Positions 53,034 through 62,230 are shown, numbered from the stretch's first letter. The stretch: 64,000 nucleotides of DNA from Ensifer adhaerens (GCF_001270265.1 NZ_LGAP01000005.1:174766-238765), one strand, 5' to 3'. Translations and numbers: made by a program. Notes: generated from the sequence alone by a model not told the origin.

Positions 53034-54383
53034 TTACTGGAGCATCTTGTCGATGAGACCGCGCGGCGGCTGCAACGGACGGGTGTTGCGATGGAGCAGC
53101 ATGACATGTTCGGCCTCGGAAAGTCCATCCTGCAGCACATCGTCAAGTCGCTCATCCGACCTGGGCAGAAGCGCTGCCTCGTTCGGATAGAGAATGGTGA
53201 ATTTCTGACGCACGCCGCGCAGCTTCTCCTGGCCGAGCGCCGTCCAGTCGCCACCACAGTAGTTGACGAAGGCCTCGCTGGCGACGACGCTATGGGCGTA
53301 TTTCTTCGTCAGATTCTGCAGCCGCTGGACTTCGTTGACTGCCGAGCCGAAGGCGGAGAACGTCAACCGGTCACGAAGGCCGACATTGCCGAACATCACA
53401 TTGCCGACATGCAGCCCGACACCATAGCCGATGGGGTCGCGCCCCTGCTTGCGCCGTTCTGAATTGAGCAGTTCCATGCGGGCGGTTGCGGCGCGCACGG
53501 CGCCGAACGCCTCGCGGGCGGCAAACTCGGAAGGCTCCTTGTGCCGACCGCAGGGATAGACCGCCAGGAAACCATCGCCGACGAAGCTCAGGATATGGCC
53601 GCCGTTGCGGTTGAACGGTGCGGCGATCGCATCGAAGTAGCCGTTCAGCGTCTCGATATAGGACTGGCGGCCTTCCTTTTCCGCGAGCATTGTCGAGCGG
53701 CGCATATCCGCCATCACGAGGATAGCGCGCACGGTCTCGCCATCGCCGCGACGGACCTGACCGCTCATGACGCGCCGGCCGGCGCTCGAGCCGAGATAGG
53801 TAGTCAGCATGTTGTCGGCCAGCTTGCCGAGAACGGCCATCTTGGCCGCGACCGCGAGATGGTTCTGCAGCCGCAGCAGCGCACCGATGACGTCGTCAGT
53901 GAAGCCGCCATGGCGGTCCGTCGTCCAGGAGCCGACCATGCCGTGGCCGGAATCGGCGCCGAGCGACTGCATGAAGGCGATGTAGTCGGTCGCCCCCTGC
54001 TCTTTCAGTTCGTCGAAGATCGGGAACTCCGACGGAGTGTCCTTGTAAAGGCGCCGACGCACATGCTCGAGATTGTTGTTCAGCAGGTAATAATAGGGGC
54101 TGCGCAGGAACCGCTCCGGATTAAGCGCCAGTTCCTCGTGCCGAAGGCCGCTGACCTCGACGCCCTTGCCACGCACCCAGGTGAAGCCAAGCGCGTCATA
54201 GAGCGGATGCAGCATCGAAAAGGAGAGGTGTACGCGCATTAGCGGCAGGCCGGCAGCCGCGAGCCGCTCGCAGAAGCCCTTAACGATCGTCTCCAGCGGC
54301 TCGTCGCTGAGCGACGTCCGCATGAGCCAGTCTGCGACCTTATCGATCAGGATTTCAGATACGTTGTCGTTTACCGGGCCCAT
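53034..54383 (-). CDS. Class III adenylate/guanylate cyclase with N-terminal sensor-like region
   Basis: 449 residues. The C-terminal cyclase domain (about 215-400) has the metal aspartates Asp226 (VMADMRRST) and Asp270 (VGDGFLAVYP) and the IGYGVGLHVGNVMFGNVG motif. Residues 1-200 have no membrane helix; a helical/GAF-like region (LSFSMLHPLYDALGFTWVRGKGVEV) may be regulatory, as in soluble rhizobial cyclases. It makes cAMP or cGMP in the cytoplasm. It precedes the lyase gene by 8 bases, so polysaccharide degradation may be linked to cyclic-nucleotide signalling. Confidence 0.9.
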   Translation of the reverse strand: MGPVNDNVSEILIDKVADWLMRTSLSDEPLETIVKGFCERLAAAGLPLMRVHLSFSMLHPLYDALGFTWVRGKGVEVSGLRHEELALNPERFLRSPYYYLLNNNLEHVRRRLYKDTPSEFPIFDELKEQGATDYIAFMQSLGADSGHGMVGSWTTDRHGGFTDDVIGALLRLQNHLAVAAKMAVLGKLADNMLTTYLGSSAGRRVMSGQVRRGDGETVRAILVMADMRRSTMLAEKEGRQSYIETLNGYFDAIAAPFNRNGGHILSFVGDGFLAVYPCGRHKEPSEFAAREAFGAVRAATARMELLNSERRKQGRDPIGYGVGLHVGNVMFGNVGLRDRLTFSAFGSAVNEVQRLQNLTKKYAHSVVASEAFVNYCGGDWTALGQEKLRGVRQKFTILYPNEAALLPRSDERLDDVLQDGLSEAEHVMLLHRNTRPLQPPRGLIDKMLQ

Positions 54384-54771
54384 TTCGCGTCCTCACCGTG
54401 ACAGGCAGTTCAACACCACGCCCTTTTGCGATGGGCGAACGGCCCGACGAGGTGTCGGCGTTCGCTCGCGGCGGGTGATGATGATACGTGCCCGTTAAGA
54501 AAATGCTCCAACCGATTCCAGCGTCGATGACGTGCAGGCACCCGGAATGCGGCACTTATACGTAGCAGATATTGATGGCCCTCTGCAATTTCCAGAGGCG
54601 AGCGAATTTTTTGTTCGCTCCGCGCCCACACGAATATTTGATGGCCAGCTAACGCACTGCAGCCAGGGGACGGCGTCGCCGCTACGCTTGACTTGCAGCT
54701 TGTTTCTATCCAACAAACCACGACATGTCGCCAGGCTGGCACGTCCCATTCACAAGAGCTGGAACCGAACC
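54384..54771 (+). other. Intergenic region with two tandem hairpins upstream of the UDP-sugar dehydrogenase
   Basis: 388 bases between the divergent cyclase and UDP-sugar dehydrogenase genes. CCTCTG/CAGAGG (54580-54598) and GAGCGAA/TTCGCTC (54600-54620) form adjacent hairpins, the second with a T-rich loop. The frame of the dehydrogenase is open through it but lacks family similarity. A TTGACT at 54688 has no matching -10. Confidence 0.45.
54580..54620. other. Tandem hairpins in the leader of the UDP-sugar dehydrogenase gene
   Basis: Hairpin 1: CCTCTG (54580-54585) with CAGAGG (54593-54598), loop of 7. Hairpin 2: GAGCGAA (54600-54606) with TTCGCTC (54614-54620), loop TTTTTTG. They stand one base apart, 152 bases before the probable start codon. 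They could be the end of an upstream antisense transcript or a regulatory leader; there is no T-tract after them. Confidence 0.35.
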
Positions 54772-56109
54772 TTGACCTCACCCCATCACGAAAGGCTGCT
54801 GGCGTCGATCTCGGCGCGCGCCGCCCATGTCGGCGTCATCGGACTTGGTTATGTCGGCCTGCCGCTCGCGATCGCGGCGGCGCGCGCCGGCTTTTCGGTA
54901 ACCGGTTTCGACATCGACCCGGGAAAGATCGTCGCGCTGGATGCACATACATCCTATATCGCGGCCGTACCGGACGCCGTCCTTGCCGAGCAGGCAACAG
55001 CCAACCGTTTCCGCTCCACGACCGACTTCGGACGGCTCGGCAGTTGCGACGTCATCGTCATCTGCGTGCCGACGCCGCTGACGAAGCATCGCGATCCCGA
55101 CCTTTCCTTCGTCGAAAAGACGTCGCGCGCTATCGCCGCAACACTGAAGCCCGGCCAGCTCGTCGTGCTCGAATCGACGACCTACCCGGGAACGACCGAC
55201 GGCGTCGTGCGCACCATCCTCGAGGAGACCGGTCTCAAATCGGGAACCGACTTCTTTGTCGGCTTTTCGCCCGAGCGCGAGGATCCGGGCAACCCGGTCT
55301 ACGAGACGACCAGCATCCCGAAAGTCGTGGCCGGCGACGGGCCGCTTGCAGCAAGCCTGATGGAACTGTTCTATGCCGCGGTGGTCAAAACGGTCGTGCC
55401 GGTATCGTCCAACGCCACGGCGGAAGCGGTCAAGTTGACGGAGAACATCTTCCGCTCGGTCAACATCGCCCTCGTCAACGAATTGAAGATTGTCTACGAG
55501 GCCATGGGCATCGACGTGTGGGAAGTGATCGAGGCGGCGAAGACCAAGCCGTTCGGCTACATGCCGTTTTATCCCGGACCTGGGCTCGGCGGGCACTGCA
55601 TCCCGATCGACCCTTTCTACCTCACCTGGAAATCGCGCGAATACGAACTGCCCACCCGATTCATCGAACTGGCCGGCGAGATCAACTCGGCAATGCCGCG
55701 TCACGTGGTCAGCCGGCTCGCCGAAGCGCTCGACCGTCACGCGGGTAAGGCGCTTAGCCGATCGAAGATCCTCGTCATCGGCCTCGCCTATAAGAAGAAC
55801 GTGCCGGACATTCGCGAAAGCCCTTCGCTGAGATTGATCGAACTGATCGAGGAACGCGGCGGCCGTTGCGAATACCACGACCCCTATGTCGCCGAGATCC
55901 CATCGACGCGGGAACATGGTGCCCTGAAAGGCAGACGGTCCGTGGCGCTCGACGAGCAATCGATCCGGCAGTTCGATGCCGTGCTGGTGGCAACCGATCA
56001 CGACCGGGTCGACTATGCCGCCCTTGCTAGCGCCTCACCGCTCATCGTCGATACGCGCAACGTGTTTCATCGCCAGGGCCTGACCGGCGGGCACATCGTC
56101 AAGGCCTAG
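54772..56109 (+). CDS. UDP-glucose/UDP-GlcNAc-type nucleotide-sugar 6-dehydrogenase
   Basis: 445 residues from TTG 54772 (GGAA 7 bases upstream). An ATG at 54532 gives an N-terminal extension with no family similarity and is not used. Rossmann motif VGVIGLGYVGLPLA (20-33), substrate segment ESTTYPGTTDGVV, catalytic Cys276 in GGHCIPIDPFY and the C-terminal NAD-linked domain with LGLAYKKNVPDIRES-like sequence. It oxidises a UDP-hexose to the uronic acid, supplying acidic sugar for capsule or exopolysaccharide. It converges on the DUF3095 gene with a 4-base overlap. Confidence 0.9.
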   Translation: MTSPHHERLLASISARAAHVGVIGLGYVGLPLAIAAARAGFSVTGFDIDPGKIVALDAHTSYIAAVPDAVLAEQATANRFRSTTDFGRLGSCDVIVICVPTPLTKHRDPDLSFVEKTSRAIAATLKPGQLVVLESTTYPGTTDGVVRTILEETGLKSGTDFFVGFSPEREDPGNPVYETTSIPKVVAGDGPLAASLMELFYAAVVKTVVPVSSNATAEAVKLTENIFRSVNIALVNELKIVYEAMGIDVWEVIEAAKTKPFGYMPFYPGPGLGGHCIPIDPFYLTWKSREYELPTRFIELAGEINSAMPRHVVSRLAEALDRHAGKALSRSKILVIGLAYKKNVPDIRESPSLRLIELIEERGGRCEYHDPYVAEIPSTREHGALKGRRSVALDEQSIRQFDAVLVATDHDRVDYAALASASPLIVDTRNVFHRQGLTGGHIVKA

Positions 56110-57272
56110 GGTCGAGGCCTAGCCAAAGCCGCCTTCAGCTTGCTGGCGGCAACCGCATAGCCGCCGGAGGCTCCATCGACGAAGTGCATGTGGTCGCGGC
56201 TCATCGGCGTGGGCACGATGCAGGTCATCAATGCGGAGTCCTGCTGGTGCAGGCCGTAGCGGCCGACACCGGCCGCCTCGGCCTGGCGTAGCCGCGCCTC
56301 GATCAAGGCGAGGCGCGCTGCGCTGATATCGATCGTCATCTTCAGGCCGTCGTCGAATTTGCGAAAATCGGTGTTGTTGGCGAGATCGCGCCGATAGCGG
56401 GTCGTATCGAACGTGCCGAGGTTCCAGCCCAGCCGAAAACAGATAAACAGCGCCAATGTCTGCAGCGTGATCCAAAAGCGTGTCAGCTGCCGCCCTCCCC
56501 GCGGCGCCCTCGCGCGCGCCTCGGCTTCTATGCCCTGGGTGGAAAAACGCGGTTCGGGCCCAAGCTCGGGAACGGGATGCGCGTGTCGCTCTTCCCCGTC
56601 GGCAAGAGCAACGATGTCGGCGATCAACGCCTGAAATCCCGGCCCGTTCCCTTTTTCGCCGGGCACCGCAATGATCGATGCGATCGAGCCGTGGCGCGAC
56701 TGGATGGGGTTCCAGCGGCACGAAAGCCCCGTGAGATCCGGGCGCGTGCCTGGCGGTGCTGCCTCCACCTGGTAACGCCCCGCCTTCATGGCCGCTTCCG
56801 CCCAGCTTGCGCCGCCGCCGGAAAACATCGCGTAGGAAACGTCCTCGCTTGCCTTGAAGCGGGCGACGCGCATGTCGAGGCCATCCGCTCTGATATCGCT
56901 GACCGGCACCAATGCAGCACGCAATTCAAGCCCCAGCTCTTCCAGGACCCAGGTCTTCACGGCAGAAAGTGCGTCCTTCGCGCGCTCGGTCATTGACGCC
57001 GGCAGAACCGCCAAGGCGCCGTCGCCTCCGAAAACGAAAGGCATGGACTTTTGGTCGAGCGCGTTCATCAGCGCGGAGATGACGCTCGCACCAGCCATGT
57101 TCACGGTCTTGTATCGCCCGTCCGCGATCGCCCCGGTGGAGTTGACGATATCGGCAAGGGCAAGCATCCAGCCATCGGGCAAGGCGCGATAGTTCGCCTC
57201 GTCTGCAACGCCTTCGAACGCATCGAAGAGCGGCACGCTATCGTAAAACCCTGTTTCACCTGCCTGCGCCAT
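56106..57272 (-). CDS. DUF3095 domain protein
   Basis: 388 residues. DSVPLFDAFEGVADEANYRALPDGWMLALADIVNSTGAIADGRYKTVNMAGASVI and FVFGGDGALAVLPA are characteristic of DUF3095. ALADIVNST and FGGDGALAVLP are arranged like the two metal-aspartate segments of class III cyclases, so a cyclase-related fold is plausible. Activity is not established. The C-terminal LFICFRLGWNLGTFDTTRYRRDL segment is a conserved family part. It is transcribed alone on the minus strand, converging on the dehydrogenase gene. Confidence 0.8.
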   Translation of the reverse strand: MAQAGETGFYDSVPLFDAFEGVADEANYRALPDGWMLALADIVNSTGAIADGRYKTVNMAGASVISALMNALDQKSMPFVFGGDGALAVLPASMTERAKDALSAVKTWVLEELGLELRAALVPVSDIRADGLDMRVARFKASEDVSYAMFSGGGASWAEAAMKAGRYQVEAAPPGTRPDLTGLSCRWNPIQSRHGSIASIIAVPGEKGNGPGFQALIADIVALADGEERHAHPVPELGPEPRFSTQGIEAEARARAPRGGRQLTRFWITLQTLALFICFRLGWNLGTFDTTRYRRDLANNTDFRKFDDGLKMTIDISAARLALIEARLRQAEAAGVGRYGLHQQDSALMTCIVPTPMSRDHMHFVDGASGGYAVAASKLKAALARPRP

Positions 57273-57678
57273 GAGTGCTCCGACCTCTTAACCGCTGGCT
57301 TTGTCGATAGACATTCCACGCAAGACCGCAAGAAAAAGTTTCATGGCAAGGCGTCGCATTGAAGAGCCAGACTTGGCGATGGCGAAGCGGTGCGCGACCC
57401 GATGTCGCGACAGTCGCCAGACGGCTCATCAAGTTGATCCGTCTCAATATGGCACAATTGGCCCAACAAAGCCGCGATCCACAGCTCGTACGCCGGAAAG
57501 GAATGCATCGACACGCGTCAGGACGCAACGTCCTGGCAATAATGATGGACCGTTCAAGCGTCCTCCTAAAATTTGACGGTTGTCAGGTTGCCGTCGGCGT
57601 GCCCAATTCCGCTACAACCGGAAAGCAACCAACATCCCAGCGTACTACCGCACGCAGTTATGGAAAAGGAGGGCACTT
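57273..57678 (+). other. Intergenic region upstream of the autotransporter
   Basis: 406 bases between divergent genes. It contains one hairpin, CAGGACG/CGTCCTG (57520-57536, 3-base loop), and an excellent ribosome-binding site (AAAAGGAGGG at 57664-57673). Overlapping open frames here show no coding character. A promoter for the autotransporter is expected but cannot be fixed. Confidence 0.5.
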
Positions 57679-60324
57679 ATGGACGGTGAAACCGAGAAGC
57701 CTGCAAACGATCTCCCCTTCGCTTTTCCGCTCCGCTGTCGCCCGCAAGCCCCGAAATCTCCAAGCGCCTCGCCGTGCTACTTCGGACTCCTGGCCACGAC
57801 CGCGCTCGGCCTGGTACTGATGCAAGGTTCGCCGGCCAGTGCTGCCTGCACCTTGACACCAACACCGGGCAACAGCGTTTATGTCTGCGACAGCGGCACA
57901 TCAGGCAGCCTCACCGACCTCGATGGAAACAATAGCCTTACGCTTCCCGCCGGAGGCACCGGTACGATAAACGGAACCGTGACCTTCGGCGCCGGCACTG
58001 ATACCGTCGCCATTCACAGCGGCACCATTACCGGCAACCTGCAACAGGGTGACGGCATCGACGATTTCACCATGACTGGAGGCGTTCTCCAGTCGCTCAA
58101 CCAGGGCACGGGCTTCGACACCTTCTTCATGTCCGGCGGCAGAATCGTCAATTTCTTCGACGACGGCGATCACGCGATCATGACCGGCGGTCGGATCGGT
58201 CGCGTCAACATGCTTCTCGCTGATAACGTCTTCGACATGTCCGGTGGCGCGATCGACAACAACCTCGTCACCGGCTTTGGCAACGACACGATCGTTTTTT
58301 CCGGCGGCACGATCGGCGGCAATATCAGCGTCAGCGGCGGCACAGACAACGTGACAGTGACGGGTGGATCGCTCGCTGGCGACGTGTTGATGAGCTTTGG
58401 GGCTGATACGTTTACCTGGGATGGCGGTGGCGTCATCCAGGGAACAGTCGAGCTCGGCGCCGACGACGACACCGCGACGCTGCGCAACCTTACAAGCGCA
58501 AACCTCGGCGGCACGGATGCGATCACAGGCAGCCTTGGCACTGACAATCTGACACTTGCGAATGTCACGACGGCCGGCGTCGCCCGATTGCAGAACTGGG
58601 AAACCATCGCCGCAACCAGTGGCACGGTCCTGACTTTCGACGGAAACCTGACGCTTGGCGACAGCGGCACTGGAACGGGAACGCTTGATGTCAGTTCATC
58701 AAGTACGCTTCTTGCGGGCGGCACCAATGCCGCGATATCAGCTGCCACAGCCGGACAATTCGCAAGTCTCATCAACAGCGGCAGCATCGACCTCACGAAT
58801 GGCGGTGCCAGCACGAGCGACACTTTTACCATCAACGGCAATTACACCGGCAATGGTGGCCTGCTCCTGCTCAACAGCGTACTCGGCACCGATTCTTCGC
58901 CGTCCGACCGGCTGGTCGTCTCAGGGGGCACGGCGTCCGGCACGACCGGCATTGGCATCGTCAACACTGGCGGCAGCGGAGCCTCGACGTTGCTGGACGG
59001 CATCATGGTGGTAGAGCTCACCAATGGTGCAACGGCAGCCGCCGGCGCTTTCGCGCTCAACGGGCGGGTTGCAGCCGGCGCCCATGAATATTTCCTCTTC
59101 AAGGGCGGCATCTCCGCCGGCACTGCGGAGAATTTCTATCTGCGCTCCACCCTCGTCATACCTCCGGTGGTCACGCCGCCCGTGATCGTCCCGCCGGTGG
59201 TGATCGTTCCGCCGCCGGTGACGACACCGCTGCCGGAGGTCGTGACGCCGGACGTCGTAATAGTACCGCCTGGACCAGGCGCTACTCCACCTTCGGAGGG
59301 TGCCACGCCGGTAGCTCCAGAGGTGGTGGTTGTGCCAATAGCTGGCACGCCGACAGCCGTGGAGGTCGTTCCGCTTTACCGCGTTGAAGTTCCGACCTAT
59401 TCCGCCGTCCCGCCCGTCGCCCAGTATCTCGCGCTATCCAGCCTCGGCACGTTTCATGAGCGCCGCGGAGATCAAGCGTTGCTCAACGGCGCCGGAGCAT
59501 TGCCTGCGAGTTGGATGCGCGTGTTCGGCCAGAACGCCGAGTTCGAATGGGAAGGGACCGTTTCGCCCGGCTTCGACGGCAATTTATTCGGCTTTCAAGC
59601 TGGCCAGGATCTTTTCGCCTGGGAAGGCGAAGGCGGGCACCACGATCGTGTCGGTCTGTTCGTCGGATACGCCCGCACAAGCGGCGACATCAAGGGACAG
59701 GCGCTCGGCTGGAATAATCTGAGTGTCGGAGAAATCGACGTCGATGCAACCAGTATCGGAGGATACTGGACTCATATCGGCCCCAATGGCTGGTATCTCG
59801 ACGCCGTATTAATGGGTAGCTGGTTCGATGGCGATGCGAGATCCAATGGCGGCACCGGCATCGAAATCGATGGCACCGGCATAACGGCGTCGCTCGAAGG
59901 TGGTTATCCCATTTCGTTGGCCGAGGGATGGACGCTCGAGCCCCAGGCGCAATTGATCTGGCAGCACCTCTCCTTGGACGATCAACGTGACGCATTCTCG
60001 GCAGTAAACTTCGACAGCGACGATGCGGTCACGGGGAGGCTGGGCTTTCGGCTGCAAGGCGACATTCCGACGGAAACGGCAACGCTTCAGCCCTACATCA
60101 AAGCCAATATCTGGCACGGCTTCGATGCGGACCAGCACGTCAACTTCGGCACGGATCCTATAGCCACCAAAGTCGGCGGCACCGCCGTGGAAATAGGTGG
60201 CGGTCTCGTTGCAAAACTGTCGGAATCGACCAGCCTCTTCGCAACGGCGGACTACACGACCAATCTCGGTGGAGACAAAAAGCAAATTCTGGAGGGGAAT
60301 ATCGGCCTCAGCATAAAATGGTGA
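57679..60324 (+). CDS. Autotransporter (type Va) with beta-solenoid-like passenger
   Basis: 881 residues from ATG 57679, 5 bases after AGGAGGG. The long signal sequence has a charged extension and hydrophobic core FGLLATTALGLVLMQGSPASAA (about 36-58). The passenger shows repeated units of about 20 residues with GGxI and G-x-D-T patterns from about residue 125 to 270. A proline/valine-rich linker begins near residue 495. The last 280 residues form the autotransporter barrel (FGFQAGQDLF, YARTSGDI, ends IGLSIKW). It is probably surface-exposed or an adhesin; no protease or lipase triad is visible. Confidence 0.88.
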   Translation: MDGETEKPANDLPFAFPLRCRPQAPKSPSASPCYFGLLATTALGLVLMQGSPASAACTLTPTPGNSVYVCDSGTSGSLTDLDGNNSLTLPAGGTGTINGTVTFGAGTDTVAIHSGTITGNLQQGDGIDDFTMTGGVLQSLNQGTGFDTFFMSGGRIVNFFDDGDHAIMTGGRIGRVNMLLADNVFDMSGGAIDNNLVTGFGNDTIVFSGGTIGGNISVSGGTDNVTVTGGSLAGDVLMSFGADTFTWDGGGVIQGTVELGADDDTATLRNLTSANLGGTDAITGSLGTDNLTLANVTTAGVARLQNWETIAATSGTVLTFDGNLTLGDSGTGTGTLDVSSSSTLLAGGTNAAISAATAGQFASLINSGSIDLTNGGASTSDTFTINGNYTGNGGLLLLNSVLGTDSSPSDRLVVSGGTASGTTGIGIVNTGGSGASTLLDGIMVVELTNGATAAAGAFALNGRVAAGAHEYFLFKGGISAGTAENFYLRSTLVIPPVVTPPVIVPPVVIVPPPVTTPLPEVVTPDVVIVPPGPGATPPSEGATPVAPEVVVVPIAGTPTAVEVVPLYRVEVPTYSAVPPVAQYLALSSLGTFHERRGDQALLNGAGALPASWMRVFGQNAEFEWEGTVSPGFDGNLFGFQAGQDLFAWEGEGGHHDRVGLFVGYARTSGDIKGQALGWNNLSVGEIDVDATSIGGYWTHIGPNGWYLDAVLMGSWFDGDARSNGGTGIEIDGTGITASLEGGYPISLAEGWTLEPQAQLIWQHLSLDDQRDAFSAVNFDSDDAVTGRLGFRLQGDIPTETATLQPYIKANIWHGFDADQHVNFGTDPIATKVGGTAVEIGGGLVAKLSESTSLFATADYTTNLGGDKKQILEGNIGLSIKW

Positions 60325-60343
60325 CACCGTCGGCGGGGCTGCT

Positions 60344-60363
60344 GGCGATTTCAAGAAATCGCC
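60344..60363 (+). terminator. Palindrome downstream of the autotransporter
   Basis: GGCGATTT (60344-60351) and AAATCGCC (60356-60363) form a perfect 8-bp stem with a CAAG loop, 20 bases after the autotransporter stop. There is no T-run behind it, so it may block exonucleases or assist rho-dependent termination. Confidence 0.5.
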
Positions 60364-60642
60364 GCATCCGCTCGGGAAGGAGCAAGAGTTGCAACGACCA
60401 CATGACTGGGTGAGCTCCCGGAAAGCCTGACGGTTGTTGCAAAACGGGCCGTCGGTCGCCGCCCGCGGCAAGGCTTGGCCCCCTCGACACAGCATCCGGT
60501 ATGTCACCGTGATTGTGGGCATTGATAAGGTTAATGTCCAAACAATAACCCATGGCATTGCAGGGGGGTGGTCATTTGTGCTTGTCTATTAGTCAAGCGC
60601 AGCCAACCGGGCTTGCGCGGGCAGCGTGAAGCCGAAACAGGA

Positions 60643-61473
60643 ATGCAAGAAGACAACTTTCGAGTGCGGTTCTGGGGCGTAAGAGGAAGTTTGCCGGTAT
60701 CCGGCGAGCAGTTCCTGCGCTATGGGGGAAATACATCCTGCATCGAAATTCGGTGCGGCAAGGAAGTATTGCTCTTCGATGCGGGATCCGGATTACGCGA
60801 AGCCGGCGCCTCGCTGATCGCCGAGGGCGTTGATAACTACGACCTCTTCTTCACCCACAGTCACTACGACCACATCATCGGCCTTCCCTATTTCAAGCCG
60901 ATCTACAAGTGTCAGTCGTCCGTGCGGTTCTGGTCGGGACACCTGCACGGCGTGATGACGACCAAGGAAATGATCCGCGATTTCATGCGGCCACCGTGGT
61001 TCCCGGTCGACCCGGACATCTGTCAGGCAAGCCTCGAAGGCGTCGACTTCAAGCCCGGAGACGTGCTGACACCGCGCGAGGGCGTGACGATCCGTACGAC
61101 GAGCCTTACCCATCCCGGCGGTTGCGTCGGCTATCGCGTCGAATGGAACGGCCGTGCCGTGGCGCTCGTCTACGACACCGAACACGAACCCGGCATCCTC
61201 GATCCGGCCGTCCTTGAGTTGGTCGCCGGCGCCGAATTGATGATCTACGACTGCACCTACCTCGAAAGCGAGATGACGCACTATCGCGGCTTTGGTCATT
61301 CGACCGGAGTCCATGGCTCGCGCCTCGCCATGGCGGCGGGCGTCAAGCGCCTGGCGATGTTCCATCACGACCCCGCTCGAACAGATGCACAGCTGGACGC
61401 TATGGAAGTCGACGTACAATCCATGTTCGCCGGCGCGTTCGCTGCCCGCGACGGACAGATCATCGACCTATGA
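60643..61473 (+). CDS. MBL-fold metallo-hydrolase
   Basis: 276 residues from ATG 60643; the open frame upstream lacks similarity. VRFWGVRGSLP and RYGGNTSCIEI at the N terminus are typical of the PhnP/RNase Z-like MBL group seen next to cyclases and sensor proteins. THSHYDHIIGLP carries His72, His74, Asp76 and His77 as metal ligands; DTEHEP and GHSTGVHGSRLA supply the rest. It probably cleaves a phosphodiester; cyclic nucleotides are one possible substrate, which is a guess from context. Its 3' end overlaps the convergent deacetylase-like gene by 14 bases. Confidence 0.85.
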   Translation: MQEDNFRVRFWGVRGSLPVSGEQFLRYGGNTSCIEIRCGKEVLLFDAGSGLREAGASLIAEGVDNYDLFFTHSHYDHIIGLPYFKPIYKCQSSVRFWSGHLHGVMTTKEMIRDFMRPPWFPVDPDICQASLEGVDFKPGDVLTPREGVTIRTTSLTHPGGCVGYRVEWNGRAVALVYDTEHEPGILDPAVLELVAGAELMIYDCTYLESEMTHYRGFGHSTGVHGSRLAMAAGVKRLAMFHHDPARTDAQLDAMEVDVQSMFAGAFAARDGQIIDL

Positions 61474-62230
61474 GGTCAGACGCCTGACGCCAACGGCAAC
61501 CGGTATGTCCGGCAGTGACGGTAAAGAGCATTTCAAGGAAATCCCACACGGCCTCGTCATGCACGAGGTGATGGCTCAACAGCCCGATCGTGCGGCCCTT
61601 CTGATCCTCCCTACCCTCTGCGTCGCCGCTGACCTGCCGCATGCGCTCGACGATATCGGCGATGATGAGCCTGTGGTCTCGGCATCCGCGCGTACCGCGC
61701 CAATCCATGACATCGACGTGAGTGTTGGCGAGCGGAAACGGCGACGGCTTCTCCGGTCCGAACACCGAGAGGACAGAAAATCCGATCTCCGGCAATCGCT
61801 GCAGCAAGGCGGGGTCGATCCGATTCCACGGCGGAACGAGCATTGGAACGAAATGTTCGGGAAAAAGCGTTTGCAGACGCTCGACCCCGCGGCGCAGTTC
61901 ATCGAGGATGACGGCGTGCGGCCGATGGGCGCCGAGTTCCTGCTTTTTCTCCTCGGGTGGCGCATGATTGCGGTGCGCCCAACCATGGGCCGCCACGCTG
62001 ATATCGGCAATACCAGCGATACGCCGTGCCAGCGCGTCGGTCGCTGGCGCAGGCGGCACCGCGAGTGTCACCGGGATCGCATGGCTTGCCGCAAGCAAGA
62101 GCAGCCGGTCGAGCAGCGCGGTCGGCTCGACGGCGTCGTCGTCTCTCAGCCAGAAATCGACCTTTCGTCCCCGCGCACGAGCGCGGTCGAGTTCATCGAC
62201 GAGCAATTGCCAGCCAGCATCAACGGTCAC
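61460..62230 (-). CDS. Polysaccharide deacetylase-like protein
   Basis: 256 residues starting at GTG 62230, which overlaps the glycosyltransferase stop by four bases (GTGA). VDFWLRDDDAVEPT (Asp-rich motif 1), SVAAHGWAHRNH (HxxxH-type metal ligands) and LVPPWNRI are the family marks, and LLSHHLVHDEAVW closes the domain. It belongs to a divergent carbohydrate esterase 4-like branch without signal peptide. It is probably coupled with the GT4 gene as a lipid-linked-sugar processing pair. Confidence 0.75.
   Translation of the reverse strand: MTVDAGWQLLVDELDRARARGRKVDFWLRDDDAVEPTALLDRLLLLAASHAIPVTLAVPPAPATDALARRIAGIADISVAAHGWAHRNHAPPEEKKQELGAHRPHAVILDELRRGVERLQTLFPEHFVPMLVPPWNRIDPALLQRLPEIGFSVLSVFGPEKPSPFPLANTHVDVMDWRGTRGCRDHRLIIADIVERMRQVSGDAEGREDQKGRTIGLLSHHLVHDEAVWDFLEMLFTVTAGHTGCRWRQASDLIGR

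Noticed and set aside
54688..54710. Sigma-70 promoter for the UDP-sugar dehydrogenase from TTGACT
   Set aside because: The only -10-like sequence (TCTATC) is 11 bases away, too close for a functional promoter.
54532..54771. N-terminal extension of the UDP-sugar dehydrogenase from ATG 54532
   Set aside because: Its 80 residues have no similarity to the family and include the tandem-hairpin region; the TTG at 54772 gives the normal length.
54778..56001. Minus-strand open frame of about 400 codons opposite the UDP-sugar dehydrogenase
   Set aside because: The dehydrogenase has Rossmann and catalytic cysteine motifs; the antisense frame has none.
57359..57820. Possible gene upstream of and overlapping the autotransporter start
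   Set aside because: It is arginine-rich, has no ribosome-binding site and overlaps the well-supported autotransporter start.
58020..58500. Repeats in the autotransporter considered as a tandem-repeat or CRISPR-like array
   Set aside because: The repetition is at protein level with variable DNA sequence and spacing; there are no identical direct repeats.
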